64,000 nt of DNA. Source: Acidithiobacillus ferridurans. GTDB lineage: Bacteria > Pseudomonadota > Gammaproteobacteria > Acidithiobacillales > Acidithiobacillaceae. The stretch is from positions 1,691,501-1,755,500 of the forward strand of contig NZ_AP018795.1 in NCBI RefSeq assembly GCF_003966655.1, read 5' to 3'. The position numbers and the translations under genes were made by a program. Below, one piece after another: positions 43,864 to 52,201 of this stretch (its first letter is position 1; each line of letters starts with the position of its first letter). The notes below the pieces were generated by a model, which saw only the letters and a program-made list of their open reading frames with translations, did not search any database and had not been told where the DNA came from.

Positions 43864-44907
43864 TTATGACTCCTTACCCAGATAATAAGGGCTCCGCACA
43901 TACCAGCCGTGAAGGTGGCGGAGCAGGGCGATGAGGACGGCGGTCACCGGTAATGCAAGCAGCAGGCCGATGAAGCCGAAGAGTTCGCCGCCTGCCAGCA
44001 CGGCGAAAATGACGGCGACCGGGTGCAGACCGATGCGGTCTCCCACCAGATAAGGGGTAAACACCATGCTTTCCAGTATCTGGCCGATGCCAAAGACGAT
44101 CAGTACCCCGAGAATGGGCAAGAATGCGCCGGTCTGCACGTACATGGCGAGGGTGGCCATGGCTATGCCGCTCACGACGCCCAGATAGGGCACGAAACTG
44201 AGCAGTCCCGCCACCAGGCCGACGAGGATGGCGGTTTTCAGGCCGACGATACTGAGGCCGATCGCGTAACTGGCGCCGAGAGCCAGCATCACCAGGAGTT
44301 GTCCGCGTAAGAAGGCCATGAGCATGGCATCGGCGTCACCGGCCAGACGTCGGGAAAGCGGCAGATAGTGCGGTGGGATGAGTGCGGCAATACGGCCAAT
44401 GAGGTGTGGCCAGTCGCGCAGCAGATAGAAGCCCAGCACCGGCACCAGAATGATACTGAGCACACTGCTGATCAGACCGGGACCGGAGCTCAACGCCATC
44501 TGGAGGCTGCGTCCCAGCCATCCCGCCAATTTTTGGGCATTGGCCGTGGCATAATGGGCGACGCTCTGACTGTCGAGCGGAATGCCGATCCGCGCGGAAA
44601 GTTGCGGGATGATCCGGGTTTGCAGGAGTTCCAGATACTGGCGCAGATATTCCACGAAGAGCAAAGATTGATGGCGGATCACGGGGAGCAGGGCCATGAT
44701 GATCCCGGCCAGAACCAGAATGACGAGAACGAAAACCAGTGTCGTACCCCAGGTGCGATTGATCCGATATCGTTGCAGGCGGGTCACCAACGGGTTGCCG
44801 AGATAGGCGAGAATGCCGGCAATCAGAAAGGGGCTGAGAATGGGGGAGAGACGGTAGGCCAGCCAGCCCAGCAGGATCAGGATGGCCAGCACAAAAAATC
44901 GTTGCAT
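43864..44907 (-). CDS. AI-2E family membrane transporter (PerM/TqsA-like)
   Basis: A 347-residue protein with about eight membrane helices in the usual two blocks, for example FFVLAILILLGWLAYRLSP and TLVFVLVILVLAGIIMALLP. It also has the conserved LLRDWPHLIGRI, ALGASYAIGLSIVGLKTA and GQILESMVFTPYLVGDRIGL. Members export autoinducer-2 or act as ion-coupled permeases; the substrate here is unknown. It precedes the protoporphyrinogen oxidase gene by four bases, so they are co-transcribed. Confidence 0.9.
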   Translation of the reverse strand: MQRFFVLAILILLGWLAYRLSPILSPFLIAGILAYLGNPLVTRLQRYRINRTWGTTLVFVLVILVLAGIIMALLPVIRHQSLLFVEYLRQYLELLQTRIIPQLSARIGIPLDSQSVAHYATANAQKLAGWLGRSLQMALSSGPGLISSVLSIILVPVLGFYLLRDWPHLIGRIAALIPPHYLPLSRRLAGDADAMLMAFLRGQLLVMLALGASYAIGLSIVGLKTAILVGLVAGLLSFVPYLGVVSGIAMATLAMYVQTGAFLPILGVLIVFGIGQILESMVFTPYLVGDRIGLHPVAVIFAVLAGGELFGFIGLLLALPVTAVLIALLRHLHGWYVRSPYYLGKES

Positions 44908-44993
44908 CGTTCGCGAGGCTCCCCGGCCCGAATCTGATAATGGTCCGGCCAGAATACCCCACTATGGTCGGGCTTCGCCATGGGTAGGGCCCC

Positions 44994-45027
44994 TTGAAAA
45001 AACCTGTTCCCATCCAGATATATCTGG
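44994..45027 (+). promoter_or_regulatory. Putative promoter with palindromic operator, AmmeMemoRadiSam operon
   Basis: TTGAAA (44994-44999) is followed at 17-19 bp by an AT-rich -10 (GATATA/ATATAT/TATATC). The -10 is embedded in the perfect 14-bp palindrome CCAGATATATCTGG (45014-45027). A protein bound there would cover the -10. The regulator is unknown. Confidence 0.4.
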
Positions 45028-45066
45028 CATGCAGATATTGGCCGTATGGCGGCCGGGGGGTGTTTC

Positions 45067-45893
45067 GTGAAACTCGTCAGACCAGCAGCGGTGGCCGGTA
45101 TGTTTTATCCTGGTAAGGCGGCCGTTTTGCGGGCCGAGGTGGAGCGTTTACTGGCCAGAGCTGAACAGGACGGTGAAGCGGCCGCTGCCCCATGGCCCAA
45201 GGCCATTATTGTCCCCCATGCGGGCTATATCTACTCGGGAACGGTGGCGGCTTCCGGTTACGCCCTGCTGGCCAAGGGCGGGGGCATATCCGCCGGGTGG
45301 TGCTTCTGGGGCCGGCACATCGTCTGCCATTTCGCGGTCTCGCCCTGCCGGGTGTCCAGGCCATGCAAACGCCGCTAGGTATCGTCGCGGTGGATCAGGC
45401 GGGGGTGGAGGCACTGGCCGGATTGCCCGAGGTCCGGGAAATGCCGGCCGCGCACGCTCAGGAACATGCCCTGGAAGTACAATTGCCTTTTATCCAGGAG
45501 GTGCTGGGTGACGTTAGCGTCGTCCCGCTGGTGGTGGGAGATGCCCGTCCAGACGAAGTGGCCCAGGTTCTGGAGAAGCTCTGGGGTGGCGAGGAGACGG
45601 TCATCATTATCAGTTCCGATCTCTCTCATTATCATCCTTACGCCGAAGCCCGTGCCATAGACCACCATACGGTGGAGGAAATATTGCGCTTCGATCCCAC
45701 GCCCATAGACCACGAACAGGCTTGCGGCGCCACGCCCATCAACGGCCTGCTCCGGGTCGCCCGCAAGCACCACTTGCACCCGCGTCTGGTGGGTCTGTGT
45801 AACTCGGGTGATACCGCAGGGCCGCGTGATTCGGTGGTGGGCTATGCCACAGTCGCTTTTTACGGAGAGAGCCATGACCACGCAGGAACGTGA
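45067..45893 (+). CDS. amrB: AmmeMemoRadiSam system protein B, Memo family (frame broken once)
   Basis: A Memo-like protein related to class III aromatic dioxygenases. It begins with GTG (MKLVRPAAVAGMFYPG), then IIVPHAGYIYSGTVAASGYAL with the metal-site His, and later QEHALEVQLPFIQEVLGD, ISSDLSHYHPYAEA and CGATPINGLL. The two parts are in different frames; adding one G to the G5 run at 45280-45284 gives a continuous AKGGGHIRRVVLLGPAH. The same gene order with AMMECR1 and radical SAM genes downstream confirms the assignment. Its 3' end overlaps the next gene by 20 bases. Confidence 0.85.
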
Positions 45894-46482
45894 CGAAAAG
45901 ACCGGCGGGGTGCCGCCGGAAGCCGGAAAAACTTTGTTGCGCCTGGCTCGTGACACCATTGCCGGGGCGTTGGGTTTGCCCGCCGAGTTTGCTGCTGTGC
46001 CGGACTGGGCACAGCAGCCCGGTGCGACTTTCGTGACGCTCACTGAATCACAGGGTTTGCGGGGCTGCATCGGCAGCCTGCAAGCCCACCGGCCTATCGC
46101 CGAAGACCTGCGCGCCAATGCCCTGGCGGCGGCCTTCGAGGACCCGCGTTTCCCGCCGCTGAGTGTGTCGGAATGGTCACAGGTGCGAGTGGAAGTTTCA
46201 TTACTCTCTTCGTTGCAACCCATGCATTTTGACAGTGAGGAGAGTCTGTTGGCGCAAATTGAACCCCATCGGCATGGGTTGGTTCTCACTTATGGTGCGC
46301 GTCGTGGCACCTTCCTTCCCCAGGTGTGGGAACAGCTTCCCCAGCCACGGGAGTTTCTGCGGGCGCTCAAACGCAAGGCTGGTTTGCCTGCAGATTTCTG
46401 GGCCGGCGAAATGGAAGTGCATTGGTATACGGTGGAAAAATGGCGTGAAGAGCAGACGCCAAAGGGGAAGGGCAATGGATAA
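45874..46482 (+). CDS. amrA: AmmeMemoRadiSam system protein A (AMMECR1 domain)
   Basis: A 202-residue AMMECR1-domain protein. The signature LRGCIGSL is in GLRGCIGSLQAHRPIAEDLR, followed by ALAAAFEDPRFPPLSVSEW and RRGTFLPQVWEQLPQP. Family function is unresolved; it is nearly always encoded with the Memo and radical SAM partners found here. ATG 45874 overlaps the end of the Memo gene, and its end overlaps the radical SAM gene by eight bases, showing a tight operon. Confidence 0.93.
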   Translation: MTTQERDEKTGGVPPEAGKTLLRLARDTIAGALGLPAEFAAVPDWAQQPGATFVTLTESQGLRGCIGSLQAHRPIAEDLRANALAAAFEDPRFPPLSVSEWSQVRVEVSLLSSLQPMHFDSEESLLAQIEPHRHGLVLTYGARRGTFLPQVWEQLPQPREFLRALKRKAGLPADFWAGEMEVHWYTVEKWREEQTPKGKGNG

Positions 46483-47560
46483 GGAAACACTTATAATGCA
46501 TCCGGGCCGCTACTGGCACCAACTTGCCGATGGGCGCATTCAGTGTGACCTCTGTCCGCGCGACTGTCGTCTGCAGGAAGGGCAACGCGGGGCCTGTTTC
46601 GTGCGGATGCGGGAAGGCAATACCATGGTCCTCACCACCTATGGCCGCTCCTCGGGTTTTTGTATTGACCCCATCGAGAAAAAACCCCTGAATCATTTTT
46701 ACCCGGGCAGCAGTGTGCTCTCCTTCGGTACTGCGGGTTGCAACCTGGCCTGCAAGTTTTGCCAGAACTGGGATATTTCCAAGTCCCGCGAGATGGACCG
46801 GCTCCAGGACCAGGCCAGCCCCGCGGGCATCGCGGCAACCGCCCGGTCGTTGGACGTCAAAAGTGTGGCCTTTACCTATAATGACCCGGTTATTTTTGCC
46901 GAATACGCCATGGATACAGCAGATGCCTGCCATGCCGTCGGCATCAAGACCGTTGCCGTTACCGCCGGTTATATCCATGCGCAGCCGCGGGCGGAGTTTT
47001 TCGCCAAAATGGATGCAACCAATGTCGACCTCAAGGCCTTTACCGACGAATTCTACTTCAAACTGACCGGAGCGCATCTGGCCCCGGTGCTGGAAACGCT
47101 GGAGTATATCGTCAAGGAAACCCGGACCTGGCTGGAGATCACCACGCTGCTTATTCCGGGCCACAACGACTCGGAGGCGGAAATCCGTGCGGCGGCAGAA
47201 TGGATGATGGGGCATCTGGGTCCCGACGTACCGCTTCATTTTTCTGCTTTCCATCCCGATTACCGGATGCCAGATGTGCCTGCCACACCGGCGGATACCC
47301 TGGTGCGGGCACGCCGCGTGGCCATGGAGACGGGATTGCATTACGTCTATACCGGCAATGTACATGACCAGGAGGGTGATACCACTTTTTGTCCCGGATG
47401 CGGGTCGGCATTGATCGTCCGCGACTGGTACCAGATATTGTCGTATCACCTGACTCCGGAGGGCCATTGCCCGCACTGCGGGCACCCTATTGCCGGGCAT
47501 TTCGAGGCCAAGCCGGGGAGTTTCGGGCGCAAACGCATTCCTTTGCGCATCGGGGCCTGA
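46475..47560 (+). CDS. amrS: AmmeMemoRadiSam system radical SAM enzyme
   Basis: A 361-residue radical SAM protein. The cluster motif is GTAGCNLACKFCQNWDISKS (CxxxCxxC). It also has an N-terminal CDLCPRDCRLQEGQRGAC, KSVAFTYNDPVIFAEYAMD, and C-terminal zinc-ribbon-like CPGCGSAL and CPHCGHPI. It resembles PflA-type activases, so a glycyl-radical or amino-acid modification role is often proposed; the real substrate is unknown. ATG 46475 has AAAGGGGAAG upstream. Confidence 0.93.
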   Translation: MDKETLIMHPGRYWHQLADGRIQCDLCPRDCRLQEGQRGACFVRMREGNTMVLTTYGRSSGFCIDPIEKKPLNHFYPGSSVLSFGTAGCNLACKFCQNWDISKSREMDRLQDQASPAGIAATARSLDVKSVAFTYNDPVIFAEYAMDTADACHAVGIKTVAVTAGYIHAQPRAEFFAKMDATNVDLKAFTDEFYFKLTGAHLAPVLETLEYIVKETRTWLEITTLLIPGHNDSEAEIRAAAEWMMGHLGPDVPLHFSAFHPDYRMPDVPATPADTLVRARRVAMETGLHYVYTGNVHDQEGDTTFCPGCGSALIVRDWYQILSYHLTPEGHCPHCGHPIAGHFEAKPGSFGRKRIPLRIGA

Positions 47561-47567
47561 CGGCTGA

Positions 47568-48902
47568 CTACGGGTTTGCGCCCCTGTCCAGCAAGGCATT
47601 TATGGCTTCCAGGTCTGCCATATTGATCTGGCCGGATGCGGCCTTGAGCTGTATGCGCGCTATAATCTGGTTATAGAACGCCACATTGTAGTCCTGCTCG
47701 GCGCGGATGTAGTCCGTGGCTGTTTGCAGCAGGTCGATGATGGAGCGGGTACCCACCTCATAGCCCTTGCGCGTACCTTCCAGGGAAACCTTGGCCGAGG
47801 CGACGCTCTCCCGGGTGGCGTACAGTTGGGCCACGCTGTCCTTCAGATTGAGGAAGGCGGTCTGGGTATTGAGCGTGACTTCGTCGCGGACATTGGCGAC
47901 GTGATCAACGCTGGCGATGGTCTGTGCCTGTGCCTGCTGTACGGAGGCAGAGGTGTGTCCGCCCTGATAGAAGGGTACGGAGAGGTTGAGGCTCACACCG
48001 GCCTGATTGATGGCTATACCGGGAAAAGGATTACCCAGGGAGTGTTGTGCGATACCCTGAAGATCCACCACCGGCCAGCGCGCACGGCGGTTATATTCGA
48101 CCTGATCCTGCGCGGTTTGTAACTGTGCTTCCGCCTGATGCATGAGCGGCTGATCTTTGATGGCGCTCTGCACCCAGCTGGTCATATCGTCGGGCTGAGG
48201 ACCCATGGCCACATAATGCCCCAGGTTGTCGAGCACGCCGATGGGATGATGGGTGAGCCGTTGCAGGCGGCGTTGGGCAATGGCGACCCCGTTGCGGGCC
48301 TTGATAAGATCGGCTTTGGCGGCATCAAGGCGGGCTTGTGCCTCACGCACGGCAATGATATCTCCGGTGCCGATCTTCAGTGTGGCGTCCGTCTGTTTGT
48401 AAATGCTTTCGAACAGTGATTTCTGTTTTTCGGCAACGTATTCCTGAGCCTGGGCCTCCAGTACACCGAAGTAGGCCTGAGCCACCTGCAAAGCCAGTTG
48501 TTGCTCGGTGTAGGTGAGCGCCGCTGCGCTGGCCTGAATTTTGGTGTCGGCCTGCCTGAGCGCCGTCCACGCCTGACCATCAAAAACGGATTGGGTAATA
48601 TTGACGCTGTAGCTGTCCGACAGGTACGCGTGATTGATGGGTTCCGCACCAAAGCCGGTGATGTCGGCCGTGTTGAAGCCAACGCCAGCACCGGCACCCA
48701 CATGAGGGAGCAGGGCAGAACGGGCGAGGGGTTTGTCCTGCATCTGTGCCGACAGTTCGGCGCGAGCCTGCGCCAGGAGGGGGTCCGTCCGGTAAGCCTG
48801 CTGATAGGCCTCGACGAGGCTTTCCGCCCAGGCGGGCGTCGTGCCCAGAATCAATGTCACCATGAGAAGCGAAAGACGTGGGGATAGACGATCTGCGCGC
48901 AT
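47568..48902 (-). CDS. tolC: TolC-family outer-membrane efflux channel
   Basis: A 444-residue outer-membrane factor. The signal peptide ends TPAWA. The two repeats typical of TolC are visible as ESLVEAYQQAYRTDPLLAQA and YNRRARWPVVDLQGIAQHSL, with long helical stretches (QLALQVAQAYFGVLEAQAQE) and the late GYEVGTRSIIDLLQTATDYI. It serves type I secretion or RND efflux systems, none of which is encoded nearby. The promoter carries a palindromic operator, so expression is probably controlled by a repressor. Confidence 0.92.
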   Translation of the reverse strand: MRADRLSPRLSLLMVTLILGTTPAWAESLVEAYQQAYRTDPLLAQARAELSAQMQDKPLARSALLPHVGAGAGVGFNTADITGFGAEPINHAYLSDSYSVNITQSVFDGQAWTALRQADTKIQASAAALTYTEQQLALQVAQAYFGVLEAQAQEYVAEKQKSLFESIYKQTDATLKIGTGDIIAVREAQARLDAAKADLIKARNGVAIAQRRLQRLTHHPIGVLDNLGHYVAMGPQPDDMTSWVQSAIKDQPLMHQAEAQLQTAQDQVEYNRRARWPVVDLQGIAQHSLGNPFPGIAINQAGVSLNLSVPFYQGGHTSASVQQAQAQTIASVDHVANVRDEVTLNTQTAFLNLKDSVAQLYATRESVASAKVSLEGTRKGYEVGTRSIIDLLQTATDYIRAEQDYNVAFYNQIIARIQLKAASGQINMADLEAINALLDRGANP

Positions 48903-48933
48903 GGGAATGACCCTGTTATGACAGTAAGCCTAC

Positions 48934-48962
48934 AAGATACTGACCGATCGGTCAGCCGTCAA
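48934..48962 (-). promoter_or_regulatory. tolC promoter with 16-bp palindromic operator in the spacer
   Basis: On the minus strand TTGACG (48962-48957), a 17-bp spacer and TATCTT (48939-48934) form a sigma70-like promoter. The spacer is filled by the perfect palindrome CTGACCGATCGGTCAG (48940-48955). This is the layout and sequence style of a TetR-family repressor site. No tetR gene is adjacent. Confidence 0.65.
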
Positions 48963-49004
48963 GGGAGGATCCCGCAGTCATGCGCCTCGATGCCGCATCC
49001 GGGA

Positions 49005-50456
49005 ATGGGCAAAATGGCGCTTCTCCCTTATGCTGATGCTCCCGTTTCAGTGGATTCTGCGCAGCTTATGCCTCACTCTGTTCTAACCCGACGTGCGGTG
49101 CCCTATCCCGAGAATGCCGCCACAGTGTTTGCGTCGCTAGCCTCAACGCCCTGGTCCTTCTTTCTGGATAGTAGTGCGACGGCGTCGCCGCAGGGGCGTT
49201 ACAGTATGCTGGTGACGGCACCGCGCCGGCGTCTGTGGCAAGAGGCGGGGCGGCTTTGGATTGTCGATGAGGATGGCCCCGCGCGGCGCTCGGCGCTTTC
49301 GCTCTGGGAGGCGTTGCGCGAGTCTATGACGAGGCTTCCCGATGCCGCTTCTCTGCCTGCGGAACTACCTTTTGCGGGCGGAGCTCTGGGTTACCTGGCC
49401 TATGATTTCGGGCTGGCAGGGCAGGGTATTCCGCCGCCTCCCGCACCGTCTCTTCCTGAAGCGGCCTTCGGTATTTACGATACTACGCTGCTGGTCGACC
49501 ATCATGGGCGTAAGGCCTGGCTTTGTGCGCCCGAAGACCGGATGGTGCAGGCCCTCGCGGAGTGGCAGCCACGCCTGGCTTGCAGGAAGGTATACCCCCA
49601 CGATCCGTTCTTCCAGGTGCGAGGACCGGTACGGCAGATTTGGAGCCGCAGCGAATATGCCGCGGCTTTTGCCCGGGTGTATGCCTATATCCAGGCCGGT
49701 GACTGCTATCAGGTGAATCTGGCTCAACCCTTTGTAGCCTCGTACGCAGGCTCGCCATGGTCGCTTTACCAGCGTCTGCGAACGGTCAATCCGGCACCTT
49801 TTTCTGCATATTTGTCCCTGCCGCAGGGCGCGGTGCTGAGTTTTTCCCCGGAACGGCTGCTGCAGGTTCAAAAAGATCGTTTGCAGGTCCGGCCCATCAA
49901 AGGGACGCGCCCGCGTCTGAAGGATCGGCAGGACGACCAACAGATGGCGCAAGCACTTTTGGCCAGCCCCAAGGATCGTGCCGAGAACTTGATGATTGTC
50001 GATCTGTTGCGCAACGATCTGGGGCGGGTGGCAGCGACCGGCTCGGTGCAGGTGCCGCAACTCTGCGCGCTCGAATCTTACGCCCACGTTCATCATCTGG
50101 TCAGTGTGGTAGAGGCGCGGTTGGCGTCGGGACAGGATGCCTTGAGTGCGCTGGAGGCCTGCTTTCCGGGGGGATCCATTACCGGCGCTCCCAAACGCCG
50201 GGCCATGGAAATCATCGCGGAACTGGAAGCCGGGGCGCGTGGCCTGTATTGCGGGAGTATTGGTTATTTGGATCAGCGCGGAGGCCTGGATATGAATATT
50301 GCCATTCGCAGTATGACGGCTGTCCGGGGGGATTTACGCTTCTGGGCGGGAGGCGGCATCGTCGCAGATTCTGATCCCGATGCGGAGTATCAGGAGACGC
50401 TGGATAAGGTGGCTGTATTTCATCGCGAGCTTGCCGCATTGGCAGGAGAGGGATGA
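49005..50456 (+). CDS. pabB: Aminodeoxychorismate synthase component I (chorismate-binding)
   Basis: About 483 residues of the TrpE/PabB/isochorismate fold. The signature PIKGTRPR, with Lys where anthranilate synthase has Ala in PIAGT, favours PabB, the folate branch. Other motifs are GDCYQVNLAQPF, DLLRNDLGRVAATGSV, CFPGGSITGAPKRRAMEII and the final FWAGGGIVADSDPDAEYQET. The exact start is unsure: ATG 49005 is used; ATG 48990, 49014 or 49068 are alternatives, and a start at 48918 would overlap the tolC operator. No glutamine amidotransferase gene (pabA) is adjacent. Confidence 0.88.
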   Translation: MGKMALLPYADAPVSVDSAQLMPHSVLTRRAVPYPENAATVFASLASTPWSFFLDSSATASPQGRYSMLVTAPRRRLWQEAGRLWIVDEDGPARRSALSLWEALRESMTRLPDAASLPAELPFAGGALGYLAYDFGLAGQGIPPPPAPSLPEAAFGIYDTTLLVDHHGRKAWLCAPEDRMVQALAEWQPRLACRKVYPHDPFFQVRGPVRQIWSRSEYAAAFARVYAYIQAGDCYQVNLAQPFVASYAGSPWSLYQRLRTVNPAPFSAYLSLPQGAVLSFSPERLLQVQKDRLQVRPIKGTRPRLKDRQDDQQMAQALLASPKDRAENLMIVDLLRNDLGRVAATGSVQVPQLCALESYAHVHHLVSVVEARLASGQDALSALEACFPGGSITGAPKRRAMEIIAELEAGARGLYCGSIGYLDQRGGLDMNIAIRSMTAVRGDLRFWAGGGIVADSDPDAEYQETLDKVAVFHRELAALAGEG

Positions 50457-50523
50457 GGATATTTGTCATAGTGGCCCCATCTGGCATAGAGTCGCTCCCA
50501 GCCTTGACTGCAAAAAGCGGAAC

Positions 50524-51510
50524 ATGTCCAAAGAAAACAAAAAACATCATACCCATTGGCAACTTTTGCTGCAGATCGTCTTTACGGTTGGCATCCTGTT
50601 TTGGCTCCTACATAACACCAACTGGCAGGAACTGAGTCAGCGCTTTGCGGATATGCGCCCGCTCTGGTTCGTGGCGGCCGTGTTGTCCTACGCCATGAAT
50701 CTGTCGGTATCCGCCATACGCTGGCGCATCATTCTCACGGCAATGGAGCGCTCCGCACCCATGCTCTGGCTGCTGCGGCTGAATTGGGTGGGTGCCTATT
50801 TCAATCAGATACTGCCGGGGTCTGTGTCCGGTGACGTGCTCCGCGCCTGGTACACCCGCCACCAGACCCACTCCATGCCGCTGGCGCTGGCCGCGGTATT
50901 CGGAGACCGCTTCATGGGTTTGGGGGCGCTGATTGCCATCGCTGCCGTCGCCTTTGTGCTGGGCGGTGCGCGGGTGGGATTGTTGCCGCAGATGGGTTGG
51001 ACGATCGGGATTCTGGTCATTGCTTACGTCCTGATTGTATTTTTGATTCTGAGCCCATTGCTCAACTTTCTGGAAAAGTTTGCGGGTAAGTTGGGTGAAA
51101 AGCTGCACGACATCCGTCTCGGCATGGGCGCGCTGCTGCGTCATCGCCTGGCCCTCAGCGGCACGATTGTGCTCTCCTTTGTGGTGCAATTTTTTTCCAT
51201 CCTGACTTTCTGGCTGCTTGCCCGTGCCCTGGGCGAAGCCCCCGACGCCGTGGCGGTCTGGGTGGTCTGGCCGGTGATCAGCCTTTTTCTGGCCTTACCC
51301 ATCTCTTTTGCGGGCTGGGGGCTGCGTGAGGGGCTGATGGTGTTTTACCTGTCTTACCTGCACATGGGGCATGAACAGGCACTGGCGCTCTCGCTTTTGC
51401 TGGGCTTCACCGTCGTGCTGACCAGCCTGCCGGGTGCGCTGCTCTGGATCGGGCTGCACCGCCACCATCAGGCGCCGCCAGATTTGAAAATGCCGCCCGC
51501 CTCGCGTTAA
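50524..51510 (+). CDS. Lysylphosphatidylglycerol synthase TM-region family protein (flippase-like)
   Basis: A 328-residue protein of the UPF0104/LPG_synthase_TM family with about eight hydrophobic segments. It shows the family pattern LRLNWVGAYFNQILPGSVSGDVLRAW, DRFMGLGALIAIAAVAF, and late ISFAGWGLREGLMVFYL. It lacks the soluble aminoacyl-transferase domain of MprF, so it may be a flippase-like membrane protein acting on lipid-linked substrates. Start ATG 50524 has only a weak SD. The tRNA-Thr promoter lies inside its 3' end. Confidence 0.82.
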   Translation: MSKENKKHHTHWQLLLQIVFTVGILFWLLHNTNWQELSQRFADMRPLWFVAAVLSYAMNLSVSAIRWRIILTAMERSAPMLWLLRLNWVGAYFNQILPGSVSGDVLRAWYTRHQTHSMPLALAAVFGDRFMGLGALIAIAAVAFVLGGARVGLLPQMGWTIGILVIAYVLIVFLILSPLLNFLEKFAGKLGEKLHDIRLGMGALLRHRLALSGTIVLSFVVQFFSILTFWLLARALGEAPDAVAVWVVWPVISLFLALPISFAGWGLREGLMVFYLSYLHMGHEQALALSLLLGFTVVLTSLPGALLWIGLHRHHQAPPDLKMPPASR

Positions 51511-51512
51511 AC
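51484..51512 (+). promoter_or_regulatory. Promoter of tRNA-Thr
   Basis: TTGAAA (51484-51489), a 17-bp spacer and TTAAAC (51507-51512) place the start about three bases before the tRNA. The promoter is within the last codons and stop of the preceding membrane-protein gene. Confidence 0.55.
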
Positions 51513-51522
51513 TGCGCCTCTT

Positions 51523-51598
51523 GCTGGCGTAGCTCAGTCGGTAGAGCTACTGATTTGTAATCAGTGGGTCGGGGGTTCGATTCCTCTCGCCAGCACCA
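51523..51598 (+). tRNA. tRNA-Thr (anticodon TGT)
   Basis: Full cloverleaf: acceptor GCTGGCG/CGCCAGC, D arm GCTC...GAGC, anticodon stem ACTGA/TCAGT with loop TTTGTAA (anticodon TGT, reads ACA), T arm with GGTTCGATTCC, discriminator A and encoded CCA (51596-51598). Its 3' end faces the accessory region. Confidence 0.97.
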
Positions 51599-51819
51599 AA
51601 TAAACAAGGACTTACAAAAATAAGTGTAAGTCCTTTTTCTTTCTGGTAGACACATAGTAGACGTATGGCGTCAAGCTCTGTGCTGGGTCCTGCTAGGTAG
51701 TGCGGCCATAACTCTAAAAAGTGCTGTGCATCGTCTTCGCTGAGCCAGGGTGCTAGGTGCTCCTCAAAGAGGTGGTAATTTTCTCCTTCCTTATGAAGAA
51801 AACTAGGCTCATTGTGCAA
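51547..51819 (-). CDS. Hypothetical protein, 3' end running into the tRNA-Thr region
   Basis: A 90-codon frame whose first 65 residues look protein-like (MHNEPSFLHKEGENYHLFEE, then HFLELWPHYLAG). The last 25 read through the terminator and antisense of the tRNA. I do not recognise it; no SD is seen. It could be the truncated end of a mobile-element gene cut at the tRNA junction. Confidence 0.3.
   Translation of the reverse strand: MHNEPSFLHKEGENYHLFEEHLAPWLSEDDAQHFLELWPHYLAGPSTELDAIRLLCVYQKEKGLTLIFVSPCLFGAGERNRTPDPLITNQ
51606..51642 (+). terminator. Rho-independent terminator of tRNA-Thr
   Basis: A 10-bp stem AAGGACTTAC / GTAAGTCCTT with a 10-base loop is followed by TTTCTTT, eight bases after the CCA end of the tRNA. 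Confidence 0.88.
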
Positions 51820-51825
51820 ATAAAA

Positions 51826-52116
51826 TCATCGTGATGAATATTTTGCGGGTGGAAGCTCTCCGTCTGGATTCCAAAGCTCACAAAATGTCTGCTCACACCA
51901 GTTGACTAGCTGATACAAACCGTTCCCCGGCTGATATACAATGGCATAAGGAGCTGCGTGTTTCGCGGAAAAGAGGTAACTGCCACTCCCCCGAATTGAT
52001 GGATACTCATAGCCATAAAGCAACTTATCTTCCAAGTCCTTTGTGTTGAACTGAATAGATAATATTGACTCCACATGATTTCTCTTTGCTATGTTTTGCA
52101 TGGCTTCATAACTCAT
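51826..52116 (-). CDS. Hypothetical protein of the accessory region
   Basis: A 96-residue protein beginning MSYEAMQNIAKRNHVESILS with a very strong SD (AGGAGGTTTTGAA before the ATG). It is lower in GC than the core genome. The C-terminal part reads YQLVNWCEQTFCELWNPDGE. No family is recognised. It is divergent from the YqaJ-type gene, leaving about 85 bases for a shared regulatory region. Confidence 0.6.
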   Translation of the reverse strand: MSYEAMQNIAKRNHVESILSIQFNTKDLEDKLLYGYEYPSIRGSGSYLFSAKHAAPYAIVYQPGNGLYQLVNWCEQTFCELWNPDGELPPAKYSSR

Positions 52117-52201
52117 TTCAAAACCTCCTGCATACGTTTTCCAGTTCCTTGAGTTCTAGCCACTTCTGCATGTTGGGGACTTGCCCCTGCTTCATCCAGC
52201 C

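Noticed and set aside
51575-51598. tRNA-Thr 3' end as the left attachment repeat for the integrase
   Set aside because: Beyond general T-arm and CCA similarity it does not match the 3' end of tRNA-Arg, and the orientation is opposite, so it is not a direct repeat.
51407-51655. Minus-strand ORF across tRNA-Thr (REESNPRPTDYKSVALPTEL)
   Set aside because: This is the well-known spurious translation of the antisense of a tRNA gene, not a protein.
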